From Endozoicomonas acroporae (GTDB lineage Bacteria > Pseudomonadota > Gammaproteobacteria > Pseudomonadales > Endozoicomonadaceae), in assembly GCF_002864045.1 (NCBI RefSeq), contig NZ_PJPV01000074.1:52452-116451 (forward strand): a stretch of DNA of 64,000 bases, written 5' to 3'. The position numbers and the translations under genes are program-made. Each line of letters opens with the position of its first letter. The first letter of the stretch is position 1. Positions 17,452 to 25,791 of this stretch are shown here, piece after piece. Below the pieces are notes generated by a model, which worked only from the letters and a program-made list of their open reading frames with translations, searched no databases and was not told the DNA's origin.

Positions 17452-17907
17452 ATGTCTGCTGATGTCATTCAATCGGTAAACGATGTCCGTCGGGCTGCCA
17501 TGGATCTACTGGCCCGACGGGAACATGGTTTTACCGAACTGGCCCGAAAACTCTCGGGCCGTTTTCCCCGGGAACTGGTATTTGATGCGCTTACCCGCTT
17601 GCGGGAAGAGCGGTTGCAAAGTGATGACCGCTTTGTTGAAAGTTTTGTCTACAGTCGTCAACAGCGGGGCTACGGTCCGGTTCGTATTAAATCGGAACTG
17701 TTTCAGAAAGGGGTTGATAGCGAGTTGGTCGGTCAATACCTGCTGGAGCAGGACGATCACTGGGATGAACGGGCAAAAGCGGTAAAAGAGCGAAAGTTTG
17801 GTGCCTCTGCACCCCGGGACCATAAAGAAAGAGCCCGGCAGACCCGCTTTCTGGCCCAGCGCGGCTTCTCCATGAGCCAGATATACTCTGCTTTCTCCTC
17901 TTCATAA
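17452..17907 (+). CDS. recX: Regulatory protein RecX
   Basis: Modulator of 151 residues that caps or disassembles RecA filaments. It is helical and basic, with the family segments DLLARREHGFTELARKLSGR, SFVYSRQQRGYGPVRIKSEL and the C-terminal RFLAQRGFSMSQIYSAF. The start ATG lies 4 bp after the recA stop codon, so the two are almost certainly co-transcribed and share SOS control. Confidence 0.94.
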   Translation: MSADVIQSVNDVRRAAMDLLARREHGFTELARKLSGRFPRELVFDALTRLREERLQSDDRFVESFVYSRQQRGYGPVRIKSELFQKGVDSELVGQYLLEQDDHWDERAKAVKERKFGASAPRDHKERARQTRFLAQRGFSMSQIYSAFSSS

Positions 17908-17940
17908 CCACCAATCTCACAAAAAAGGTGTCTTAACCTA

Positions 17941-18618
17941 ATGCCTGCTGTGAAGGGTGATTGTCATCAGTGCCGATTGCCAGAGTATGCCTGTATTTGC
18001 CGGTTAATCCCAAAGGCAGAGTCTGCTGCCTGTTTCTGGCTGATTACCCACGATAAAGAGTTTGATAAGCCAACCAATACGGGCAAATTGATTCAGGCGG
18101 CGATACCCGGAACCCGCATATTCAACTGGAGCCGGACCTCACCGGATAAGGTGTTGTTGGAACTGCTGGACGATCCGGACTGGTTGCCAGTGCTGTTGTT
18201 TCCGAGGGAATATGCGGTAGAAGCCCAGGGTAATAACAGGCAGTGGCATTATAATTCCGGGAGTGAACGTAAGGTTGCCTTCATTATCATTGATGCAACC
18301 TGGCAACAGGCCAGGAAAATGTATCGTCAAAGCCCCTGGTTGCACGGTTTGAATGTACTGAGCTTGCAGCCTGAAGAGCCATCCATCTACCGTCTCCGAC
18401 GCAATCGTCAGGAGCAGCACTTGTGTACCGCTGAAGTGGCAGCAAGAGCGCTGGGCGAGTTGGGTGAAAACACTAATCGTCAGCTGATGGAGGCCCTGGT
18501 TCAAGTCTATTGTGACCGCTATTTATGGGCACGCAAAGGCCAGCGAAGGGATGAAGATTCGCGCTCTCTGCGCATACTTGAGCAGTCCCGCTCTGGTGCT
18601 CATTCAGGCTGTCAGTGA
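17941..18618 (+). CDS. DTW-domain tRNA-uridine aminocarboxypropyltransferase (TapT-like)
   Basis: DTW-domain protein of 225 residues. Family members use S-adenosylmethionine to place a 3-amino-3-carboxypropyl group on uridine in tRNA (acp3U). The N-terminal zinc-type cysteines are present (C8, C11, C18, C20), as are the HDKEFDKPTNTGKL segment and the signature Asp-x-Thr-Trp at D118-W121 (IIIDATWQQARKM). Similarity in length and motifs to E. coli TapT (YfiP) is good, but which tRNA position it modifies is not shown. It lies 33 bp after recX, between the recA operon and alaS. Confidence 0.87.
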   Translation: MPAVKGDCHQCRLPEYACICRLIPKAESAACFWLITHDKEFDKPTNTGKLIQAAIPGTRIFNWSRTSPDKVLLELLDDPDWLPVLLFPREYAVEAQGNNRQWHYNSGSERKVAFIIIDATWQQARKMYRQSPWLHGLNVLSLQPEEPSIYRLRRNRQEQHLCTAEVAARALGELGENTNRQLMEALVQVYCDRYLWARKGQRRDEDSRSLRILEQSRSGAHSGCQ

Positions 18619-18759
18619 AAAAAGCCCGGTAAAAAGCCTGTTAATGATGGGGCGAAGTGATCATTTTTTCCCGCCATTCCTATATAATCCCCGGTTTGCG
18701 TAAATTTACTGTGAAAAGGCTGCTCATTGTGATTGAGCTGCCATTTTTGTGTTTGGGAG

Positions 18760-18779
18760 TGAGCGGCCTTTTCCGCTCA
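18760..18779 (+). promoter_or_regulatory. Hairpin in the alaS leader
   Basis: TGAGCGG (18760-18766) pairs with CCGCTCA (18773-18779) around a CCTTTT loop, 38 bp before the alaS start. No ribosome site is sequestered and there is no T-run, so any control function is uncertain. Confidence 0.35.
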
Positions 18780-18817
18780 TGGCTGTCAAGAGATAACTCC
18801 CCCGGTGGGAACTGTAT

Positions 18818-21451
18818 ATGAAGACTAACGAAATACGTTCTGCTTTTCTGGAATACTTCAGGGAAAACGGCCATGAAGTGGTTGCCAGTAGCTCTCTGGT
18901 ACCCCATGACGACCCAACCCTGCTGTTTACCAATGCCGGGATGAACCAGTTCAAAGACACTTTCCTGGGGCGTGAGCAGCGTGACTACAAACGTGCCACC
19001 ACTTCCCAGAAGTGTGTACGTGCCGGGGGCAAGCACAATGACCTGGATAACGTCGGTTATACCGCCCGTCACCACACCTTCTTTGAAATGCTGGGTAATT
19101 TCAGTTTTGGTGATTACTTCAAGAAAGAAGCGATCCACTTTGCCTGGAACTTTCTGACCGGCACGCTGAAACTGCCTAAAGAACGTCTTTGCGTCACCAT
19201 CTATGCCTCTGACGATGAAGCCTGCAATATCTGGTTAAACGACATTGGTATCGCAGCGGAGGATATTATCCGCATTGGCGATAACAAGGGCGCGCCTTAC
19301 GCTTCCGATAACTTCTGGCAGATGGGCGATACTGGCCCCTGTGGCCCCTGTACCGAAATTTTCTATGATCACGGTGATCATATCTGGGGTGGCCGTCCGG
19401 GTACGCCAGAAGAAGACGGTGATCGCTTTATTGAAATCTGGAATATCGTATTTATGCAGTACAACCGTCAGGCCGACGGTGACATGCAACCACTGCCCAG
19501 GCCATCGGTTGATACCGGCATGGGCCTGGAGCGTATTGCGGCAGTGATGCAGCATGTCAACAGCAACTACGAGATTGATCTGTTCCAGTCTCTGCTGAAC
19601 GATGCTTCTGAGATTATCGGTGGCGTTGCCACCACGGAAGCGTCCCTGCGGGTTATTGCTGACCATATCCGTTCCTGCAGTTTTCTGATCAGTGATGGCG
19701 TTATGCCCTCCAATGAAGGCCGGGGCTACACGCTGCGCCGGATTATCCGCCGTGCCTGTCGTCATGGCCACAAGCTGGGGGCCAAAGAATCCTTCTTTTA
19801 TAAGCTGGTGGGTTCACTGGTGCAGGTGATGGGTGACGCTTATCCGGATCTGGCAAAGAACCAGGCGCACATCGAGCGGGTTCTGCTGCAGGAAGAGGAG
19901 CAGTTTACCCGTACCCTGGATAAAGGGATGAAACTGCTGGAAGAGAGCATTGCTGCTCTGAAGGCCAGTGGGCAGGGGGATGTGATCTCCGGTGAAACCC
20001 TGTTCACGTTGTATGATACCTACGGCTTCCCGGTGGATCTGACGGAAGACATTGCCCGTGAGCGTGAGCTGACAGTGGATATTGAGGGTTTTGAACAGGC
20101 ACTGGAGGCTCAGCGTGAGCGTGCCCGTGCATCCAGCAAGTTTGGTGTTGATTACAACGACCAGCTGGTGATCGAAGGCTCAACCGCTTTTACCGGCTAC
20201 GAGAACACGGCAGGTAAGGCTCGCGTTCACTCCCTGTTTGTGGGTGGTGGGCAGGTAGAACAGATCAATGAAGGCCTGCAGGCAACGGTTATTCTGGAAC
20301 AGACGCCATTCTATGCGGAGTCTGGCGGCCAGGTAGGTGATACCGGCCTGCTGAATTTTGCCACCGGTTCTGTACGTGTTGTGGATACCCGGAAACAGGG
20401 TGATCACCACCTCCATATTGTCGAAGTGGTTTCCGGTGAACTGAAGTCTGGCGCTGAAGTATCCGCTGATGTTGATGTTGACAAGCGTCATGCTACCTCA
20501 CTGAATCACTCGGCAACGCATCTGCTGCATGCGGCCCTGAGACAGGTGCTGGGTGATCATGTAACCCAGAAAGGTTCTCTGGTTGATCCGGAGCGTCTGC
20601 GCTTTGACTTCTCTCACCTTGAAGCGGTAAAGCCGGAAGAGTTAAAGGCCATTGAAGCGCTGGTGAATGAACAGATTCGTGCCAACACTCCGGTACAGAC
20701 TGAACTGATGGATATGGACGCAGCCAGGGCAAAGGGAGCCATGGCATTGTTTGGTGAAAAGTACGCGGACGAAGTGCGAGTACTGACCATGGGCACTGAT
20801 AACTTCTCCATCGAACTGTGTGGCGGTATTCACGCCAGTCGCACTGGAGATATTGGTGCGTTCCGAATTGTTGCGGAAAGTGGCATTGCCGCTGGTGTGC
20901 GTCGTATCGAAGCGGTGACCGGTGCGGGTGCTGAAGCTTTTGTGCAGACGCGCTTTGCCGAGCTGAACAACGCTTGTCGTGTGCTGAAAGCCAAACCGGA
21001 AAGTCTCGACGCCAAATTGCAGGCGCTGGTTACCCAGAGCAAGAATCTGGAAAAAGAGCTGCAGCAACTGAAGCAAAAGCTGGCCAGCGCTGGCAGCTCT
21101 GATCTAGTGTCTCAGGCGGTTGAGGTAAATGGCATTAAGCTGCTGGCGACGGAGCTTGAGGGTGTTGATCCCAAATCATTGCGCGACATGGTTGACCAGC
21201 TGAAGAACAAACTGGGCTCTGGTATCGTTTTCCTGGCCACCAAAGCGGATGGCAAGGTGCCTCTGGCTGCCGGCGTGACCAAAGATCTGACCGGACGTGT
21301 CAAGGCGGGTGACCTGCTGAAGATGGTGGCTGAGCAGCTGGGTGGCAAAGGCGGTGGTCGTCCTGATTTTGCCCAGGGTGGTGGTTCTCAGCCAGAGAAT
21401 CTTGAAAAAGCGTTGTCGTCTATTAAAGGGTGGCTGGAAGCACGGTTGTAA
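18818..21451 (+). CDS. alaS: Alanine--tRNA ligase
   Basis: Class II aminoacyl-tRNA synthetase of 877 residues (E. coli 876) charging tRNA-Ala. The catalytic domain has motif 1 ([16 protein letters not shown]), motif 2 ([17 protein letters not shown]) and motif 3 (GMGLERI). The editing domain has the zinc-site HSATH motif ([13 protein letters not shown]) and CGGIH, which clear mischarged Ser and Gly. The C-Ala domain is present to the end ([15 protein letters not shown]). It appears intact. An IS605-type element begins about 40 bp after the stop codon and separates alaS from its probable terminator. Confidence 0.98.
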   Translation: MKTNEIRSAFLEYFRENGHEVVASSSLVPHDDPTLLFTNAGMNQFKDTFLGREQRDYKRATTSQKCVRAGGKHNDLDNVGYTARHHTFFEMLGNFSFGDYFKKEAIHFAWNFLTGTLKLPKERLCVTIYASDDEACNIWLNDIGIAAEDIIRIGDNKGAPYASDNFWQMGDTGPCGPCTEIFYDHGDHIWGGRPGTPEEDGDRFIEIWNIVFMQYNRQADGDMQPLPRPSVDTGMGLERIAAVMQHVNSNYEIDLFQSLLNDASEIIGGVATTEASLRVIADHIRSCSFLISDGVMPSNEGRGYTLRRIIRRACRHGHKLGAKESFFYKLVGSLVQVMGDAYPDLAKNQAHIERVLLQEEEQFTRTLDKGMKLLEESIAALKASGQGDVISGETLFTLYDTYGFPVDLTEDIARERELTVDIEGFEQALEAQRERARASSKFGVDYNDQLVIEGSTAFTGYENTAGKARVHSLFVGGGQVEQINEGLQATVILEQTPFYAESGGQVGDTGLLNFATGSVRVVDTRKQGDHHLHIVEVVSGELKSGAEVSADVDVDKRHATSLNHSATHLLHAALRQVLGDHVTQKGSLVDPERLRFDFSHLEAVKPEELKAIEALVNEQIRANTPVQTELMDMDAARAKGAMALFGEKYADEVRVLTMGTDNFSIELCGGIHASRTGDIGAFRIVAESGIAAGVRRIEAVTGAGAEAFVQTRFAELNNACRVLKAKPESLDAKLQALVTQSKNLEKELQQLKQKLASAGSSDLVSQAVEVNGIKLLATELEGVDPKSLRDMVDQLKNKLGSGIVFLATKADGKVPLAAGVTKDLTGRVKAGDLLKMVAEQLGGKGGGRPDFAQGGGSQPENLEKALSSIKGWLEARL

Positions 21452-21489
21452 GCGGTTTTGTCAGGATGGTTAGCAAAATCGTCGTAAAC

Positions 21490-21509
21490 CCTCGCCCAAT
21501 CGGGCGGGG
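21490..21509. repeat. IS605 left-end hairpin
   Basis: CCTCGCCC-AATC-GGGCGGGG: 8-bp stem with one T-G pair. Its stem is identical to that of the right-end hairpin. A second hairpin (GAAGGC-GTAGA-GCCTTC, 21521-21537) follows, just beyond the tnpA stop. Confidence 0.8.
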
Positions 21510-21556
21510 ATATAAGACGGGAAGGCGTAGAGCCTTCCGCCATCAGGTTTGCACTA

Positions 21557-21985
21557 TCAATCAGGCGTACTCTGACTATTCACGTACTCTTTGAGAGTTT
21601 CGATAGTCGCCCCTCCTGCACTGCAAGCAAAGTACGCCCTTGACCATAACCGGCCTGATTTACTTTGAGTCGTAAGGTGGGTGTTCAATATTCGCAATTG
21701 CCTTGATGATGTTGATTTCAGGTTGTTTACCATGACACTGACAGCCAGTTTCGGTGGGTAGGCAATCAGTAAATGGACATGGTCTTTCTCTCCATCCATT
21801 TCCAGCAAATCACACTCCAATTTTACGCAGGCACTCTCGAACGCATCACGTAATTGTTGAATCATGTACCCATCAAACAGCTTGCGTCTGTACTTTGTAG
21901 TGAACACTAAATGAACAACCAGCTTGGTTACACTATGCCTGCGTCGAAGGTAGTCTTTTAACAAATCTTTGTTTTGCGCACTCAC
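21557..21985 (-). CDS. tnpA: IS200/IS605 Y1 transposase TnpA
   Basis: Single-strand HUH transposase of about 142 residues that cuts and joins the hairpin ends of the element through a 5'-phosphotyrosine. The family core is clear: RRHSVTKLVVHLVFTTKYRR, the metal-binding His-x-His in GEKDHVHLLIAYPP, and the C-terminal helix TIETLKEYVNSQ with the likely catalytic Tyr. The frame is open to an ATG at 22036, but that start would leave only 14 bp before divergent tnpB and adds a hydrophobic stretch foreign to the family. A GTG at 21985 is therefore preferred, without a strong ribosome site to prove it. No frameshift is seen, so it may be active. Confidence 0.87.
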   Translation of the reverse strand: MSAQNKDLLKDYLRRRHSVTKLVVHLVFTTKYRRKLFDGYMIQQLRDAFESACVKLECDLLEMDGEKDHVHLLIAYPPKLAVSVMVNNLKSTSSRQLRILNTHLTTQSKSGRLWSRAYFACSAGGATIETLKEYVNSQSTPD

Positions 21986-22050
21986 TTGATAATGACCATT
22001 AATAGCTAGTAATATAACGATTATATTAATGAGCACTCAAATATCAAACC

Positions 22051-23223
22051 ATGCTGAGAGCCACCAAAGTACGAATCTATCCAACAGCAGAGCAGGCGGA
22101 TTTTCTCAACCGTCAGTTTGATGCTGTCCGATTCGCCTGGAATAAGGCTCTGGCTATCAAGACTCACTACTACAAGGTGCGGAATCAAAACCTTTCACCA
22201 AGGAAGCACCTAAAGCCATTGCTGGCAACGGCCAAGAAAAGCCGGAAGTACTCATGGTTGAAGAATGCTGATTCTATTGCTTTGCAGCAGGCCATTATTA
22301 ACCTGGATACCGCTTTCCAGAACTTCTTTAATCCAAAACTGGAAGCCCGATTTCCCCGATTCAAATCAAAGAGAGGCAAGCAGAGTAGCTATCACTGCAT
22401 GTCTGTCGCTGTTGGTGAAAACTGGATCAAGGTTCCCAAGTGTCTGCCCATCAAGGCAAGAGTACACAGAGAGATCACCGGCAAGGTGAAATCCATCACC
22501 CTGAGCAAGACAACAACCGGCAAGTATTATGCCTCAATCCTGGTCGATGATGGATTGGCGCAGCCAAACCCACTAACCGATCTGAATGCATCACAGGTTC
22601 TTGGTATTGATATGGGGATTGCTGATCTGGCTATCACCAGTACCGGCCATAAGACCGGCAATCCCCGCTTCCTCAAGAATGCTCAACGTAACCTGAAGCG
22701 TAAACAAAAAGCCCTGTCCCGATGCAAGAGAGGCTCCAGGGGCAGGGCTAAAGCCCGTTTACTGGTGGCAAAGGCTCATGAACATGTAGCCAATGCCCGT
22801 AACGACTTTCAGCACAAACTTTCCAGACAACTCATTGACGAAAACCAAGCGGTGATTGTGGAAACGCTAAAGGTCAAAAACATGCTGAAGAACAAGCGTC
22901 TTGCCCGTTCTATTGCTGATGCTGGCTGGCATTCCCTGTTGACCAAGCTGGAATACAAGGCCAAGCAGGAGGGCAAACATCTGGTGAAGATAGATCAGTG
23001 GTTTGCATCCTCGAAAACCTGTTCTTGTTGTGGTTTAAAACAGGAAACGATGCCGTTGACTATCCGAACATGGGTCTGTCCGTGTGGTGCAGCCCATGAT
23101 CGGGATGTGAATGCAGCGAAGAACATCCAGAATCAGGGCATTTTGAAATTAAAAGCGGAAGGACTGTCCGTTTCTGCTGATGGAGGCAAGCGTAAATCCG
23201 GCGTACTGTCGGTTGCTGCCTGA
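22051..23223 (+). CDS. tnpB: RNA-guided nuclease TnpB (IS605 OrfB)
   Basis: TnpB protein of 390 residues. Characterised relatives are RNA-guided DNA nucleases, evolutionary relatives of Cas12, that cut at empty donor sites and help the element persist. The RuvC triad appears complete: D187 (GIDMGIADLA), E271 (AVIVETLKVKN) and D352 (AHDRDVNAAKNI). The zinc ribbon has C324 and C327 with a C343-P-C345 pair, one residue tighter than the usual CxxC. The N-terminal helix-turn-helix-like region (RATKVRIYPTAEQADFLNRQ) is present. The gene is full length and apparently intact. Confidence 0.92.
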   Translation: MLRATKVRIYPTAEQADFLNRQFDAVRFAWNKALAIKTHYYKVRNQNLSPRKHLKPLLATAKKSRKYSWLKNADSIALQQAIINLDTAFQNFFNPKLEARFPRFKSKRGKQSSYHCMSVAVGENWIKVPKCLPIKARVHREITGKVKSITLSKTTTGKYYASILVDDGLAQPNPLTDLNASQVLGIDMGIADLAITSTGHKTGNPRFLKNAQRNLKRKQKALSRCKRGSRGRAKARLLVAKAHEHVANARNDFQHKLSRQLIDENQAVIVETLKVKNMLKNKRLARSIADAGWHSLLTKLEYKAKQEGKHLVKIDQWFASSKTCSCCGLKQETMPLTIRTWVCPCGAAHDRDVNAAKNIQNQGILKLKAEGLSVSADGGKRKSGVLSVAA

Positions 23224-23254
23224 GAAATCAGAAGCCTCGCCCGATAGGGCGGGG
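23110..23254 (+). ncRNA. Possible omega (reRNA) guide RNA at the 3' end of tnpB
   Basis: In characterised IS605 elements the guide RNA spans the end of tnpB and the right end, with the guide taken from flanking DNA just beyond the element. The tnpB 3' end and the right-end hairpin (23235-23254) occupy that position here. The limits given are approximate and no RNA structure was computed. Confidence 0.35.
23235..23254. repeat. IS605 right-end hairpin
   Basis: CCTCGCCC-GATA-GGGCGGGG, the same stem as the left end with a different 4-nt loop. It lies 12 bp after the tnpB stop codon. Confidence 0.8.
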
Positions 23255-23288
23255 AGCAGTCACCTATTCTGACAAGTCAGCGTAAAAG

Positions 23289-23320
23289 CGGGCTGTTCCC
23301 TTTGGGTCAGCCCGTTTTTT
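23289..23320 (+). terminator. Rho-independent terminator, probably of alaS
   Basis: CGGGCTG (23289-23295) pairs with CAGCCCG (23308-23314) and is followed by T6. Because no host gene lies between alaS and this point, it was probably the alaS terminator before the IS605 element landed in between. Confidence 0.85.
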
Positions 23321-23571
23321 ATTGCTTTGAGGCATACACCCCGGGGGGGATTCATGGTACATTCTGCCATCCTCTGAATGATAGAGATGGCAGCTTTTGC
23401 TGTCCGGCTTCTGAATGTCTGTATTCTGTAAATTATGTTGGGCTGTTGCAGCAGGAAGCTGGTACAGGGAAGCTTGATCATCAGGAGGCTGTCCGGGAAT
23501 AGTGTTCGCAGTAAGGCGCTCTATTCCCGGTCAGCCTCCGGGTCATGGCTGATTGAAGTAGAACGAATAAA

Positions 23572-24813
23572 ATGGCGCTAATAGTACAGAAATTTGGCGG
23601 CACCTCGGTAGGCACCACTGAACGCATTCAGGGTGTTGCTGATAAGGTCAAAGGGTTCCGCGAACAGGGGCACGACGTGGTCGTTGTGGTTTCTGCCATG
23701 AGTGGTGAAACCAACCGACTGGTGGAGCTTGCCCGATCCATGCAGTCACAGCCGACGCCACGGGAGATGGATGTTATCCTCTCGACGGGCGAGCAGGTGA
23801 CCATCGGTCTTTTGAGTATGGCCCTGAATGAGCGGGGCTGCCCTGCGACGTCCTATACCGGTAGTCAGGTAGCTATTGTTACTGACAGTGTCCATACCAA
23901 GGCCCGCATCCAGCGCATTGATACCGAGCATATCGTCAGGGACCTGGAATTGGGGCGTGTGGTTGTGGTGGCCGGTTTCCAGGGGCGTGACGAAGAAAAT
24001 AATATCACCACCCTGGGGCGGGGAGGTTCGGATACCACGGCAGTAGCCCTGGCAGCGGCCCTGAACGCTGATGAATGCCAGATATACACGGATGTCGATG
24101 GTGTTTACACCACTGACCCGCGAGTGGTTGAGGGAGCCCGCCGGCTGGACAAGATCACCTTTGAAGAAATGCTGGAAATGGCCAGTCTGGGCTCCAAGGT
24201 CCTGCAGATCAGGGCTGTCGAGTTTGCTGGCAAATACAATGTTAACCTGAGAGTTCTGCACACCTTCCAGGATGGTCCTGGAACACTGATTACACTGGAT
24301 GAGGGTATCGCCATGGAATCACCGGTAGTTTCCGGCATCGCATTCAACCGAGATGAAGCCAAGCTGACCATTAAGGGCGTGCCCGATATTCCCGGTGTGG
24401 CATCCCGGATTCTGGGGCCGGTCAGCCGGGCCAATATTGAAGTGGATATGATTGTCCAGAATACGGCTGAGGACAAAACCACCGATTTCACCTTTACCGT
24501 TCATCGTAATGATTATGAGCGGGCAAAAGTGGTGGTTGAGCAGATTGTTAAAGAGCTCGAAGCCCGTGAATACCACGGTGATATGAAAATCGCCAAGGTT
24601 TCCATTGTCGGCGTTGGCATGCGCTCCCATGCGGGGGTAGCCACCAAGATGTTTGAAGCGCTGGCGGCTGAAGGGATTAACATTCAGATCATCTCAACGT
24701 CCGAAATCAAGGTTTCCGTTATCATTGCAGAGAAATACCTGGAGCTCGCTGTTCGGGCGCTCCACTCGGCTTTTCAGCTGGACAGGGAACCAATGGAAGA
24801 TAATGGGGTCTAA
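23572..24813 (+). CDS. lysC: Aspartate kinase
   Basis: Phosphorylates aspartate at the entry to the lysine, threonine, methionine and diaminopimelate pathways. The protein has 413 residues, the size of the single-function enzyme of Pseudomonas. The N-terminal kinase motif KFGGTSVG at 7-14, the TLGRGGSDTTAVALAAAL segment and the YTDVDGVYTTDPR substrate loop are intact. Two ACT domains follow (from about 265), with the effector segments VPDIPGVASRILGPVSRANI and VGVGMRSHAGVATKMFEAL. Feedback inhibition by lysine and/or threonine is expected. The order lysC then csrA is conserved in related genomes. Confidence 0.96.
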   Translation: MALIVQKFGGTSVGTTERIQGVADKVKGFREQGHDVVVVVSAMSGETNRLVELARSMQSQPTPREMDVILSTGEQVTIGLLSMALNERGCPATSYTGSQVAIVTDSVHTKARIQRIDTEHIVRDLELGRVVVVAGFQGRDEENNITTLGRGGSDTTAVALAAALNADECQIYTDVDGVYTTDPRVVEGARRLDKITFEEMLEMASLGSKVLQIRAVEFAGKYNVNLRVLHTFQDGPGTLITLDEGIAMESPVVSGIAFNRDEAKLTIKGVPDIPGVASRILGPVSRANIEVDMIVQNTAEDKTTDFTFTVHRNDYERAKVVVEQIVKELEAREYHGDMKIAKVSIVGVGMRSHAGVATKMFEALAAEGINIQIISTSEIKVSVIIAEKYLELAVRALHSAFQLDREPMEDNGV

Positions 24814-25238
24814 AACGTCAACATAATTAAAATCGTGAGCCTCGTAAGGGGGCTCTTCCGCTCCAAACCCACCTGAAATAGCGAGGGTGGAAAGAGCAAC
24901 AGGTATTCAAAAGCAGTCAAAAGTAAAGCGCGTAGAGTTATCAAGCCCAATAACCATTTCCGGCAGGTAGAAATACGAATGGAAATCTTGAACTTGGTGA
25001 CTAGACTGGGTTTGCTGAGTAATTCTTAAGCATGAACGGTTGAGCTGGCATATACTTCATTACTTTGAACTGAGTACTAAAGCAGTTTAAAGGTCAGGCA
25101 ATTTAATGTGAAATAATGTCTGTACTGGGGTTGGTGTCGTGTAATTTCACGCGATCGTTTTGGGTGATTTCATCAGCTTCTAACCAATGCACCAGCGTGC
25201 TCAGAATTGACGGTTGTTGACTTAACAGAGATGTAAAT
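24814..25238. other. Intergenic leader region between lysC and csrA
   Basis: No gene is seen. A G-rich stem-loop region lies just after lysC (24838-24894, with GGCTCTTCC and GGAAAGAGC partly pairing), possibly an inefficient terminator. Near csrA, TTGACT at about 25218 could be a -35 element, and AAGGAG at 25239-25244 is the csrA ribosome site. Confidence 0.4.
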
Positions 25239-25250
25239 AAGGAGATTGAA

Positions 25251-25505
25251 ATGCTGATTCTGACTCGCCGCGTAGGAGAGACACTGATGGTAGGGGACGA
25301 GGTCACTGTCACTGTTCTGGGTGTTAAAGGTAACCAGGTTCGTATCGGTGTTAACGCACCAAAAGAAGTTGCAGTTCACCGGGAAGAAATTTACCAGAGA
25401 ATTCAAAAAGAAAAAGAGCACAAGAAAGGCGGAGCTGGTCGCTCTTATGAAGAAGATGAAGGTTACGAGTCCGGATACGAGTCTGAATCTTACGAGTCTT
25501 ACTGA
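25251..25505 (+). CDS. csrA: Carbon storage regulator CsrA with an extended acidic tail
   Basis: Dimeric RNA-binding post-transcriptional regulator that binds GGA motifs in mRNA leaders. Residues 1-60 are canonical: [37 protein letters not shown] with the RNA-contacting R44 in [12 protein letters not shown]. The usual protein ends near 61-65, but this one has 84 residues, with a C-terminal tail rich in Gly, Glu, Ser and Tyr made of repeated GYES/SYES units. A good ribosome site (AAGGAG) precedes the ATG and a strong terminator follows, so the extension is not a read-through artefact. Its effect is unknown. Confidence 0.95.
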   Translation: MLILTRRVGETLMVGDEVTVTVLGVKGNQVRIGVNAPKEVAVHREEIYQRIQKEKEHKKGGAGRSYEEDEGYESGYESESYESY

Positions 25506-25580
25506 TAATTATTAAACTGTCGTTTATATCTCTGATTTGATTAAGGGAACCTTGATAATTCCGGCAGACAGTTTCAAAAA

Positions 25581-25606
25581 GCCTGACAGTTTGTCAGGCT
25601 TTTTTG
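25581..25606 (+). terminator. Rho-independent terminator of csrA
   Basis: GCCTGACA (25581-25588) pairs with TGTCAGGC (25592-25599) around a 3-nt loop, with A5 before and a T-run after. Confidence 0.92.
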
Positions 25607-25791
25607 TATCTGTATTTGGTCAAATGGTATCATGACCCTGAATTAAAAAATCTCTCAAGGCAGGAACTTTTGTCAAATGCGCTGATCTACAGTTCAGAAG
25701 CTGAATGGTCAGACAGTCAATAAAGGGTGTTTCTGACTCATCGCCTCATTGAATAGTCCCCTTTTTGTCAATACGACCGGAGTTATTTATC

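Larger units (their letters stand above)
21489..23254. mobile_element. IS605-type insertion sequence (IS200/IS605 family)
   Basis: About 1.8 kb with divergent tnpA (minus) and tnpB (plus), the IS605 arrangement. Both ends carry the same subterminal hairpin, stems CCTCGCCC/GGGCGGGG, at 21490-21509 and 23235-23254, the structures recognised by the Y1 transposase. There are no long terminal inverted repeats, as expected. Exact cleavage sites and the target tetranucleotide cannot be fixed from one copy, so true ends lie slightly outside these coordinates. The element sits between alaS and a terminator that probably belonged to alaS. Confidence 0.88.

Noticed and set aside
24838..24894. G-rich paired region after lysC considered as a riboswitch or small RNA
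   Set aside because: Pairing is partial, there is no T-run, and it does not resemble the lysine riboswitch or any known sRNA pattern.
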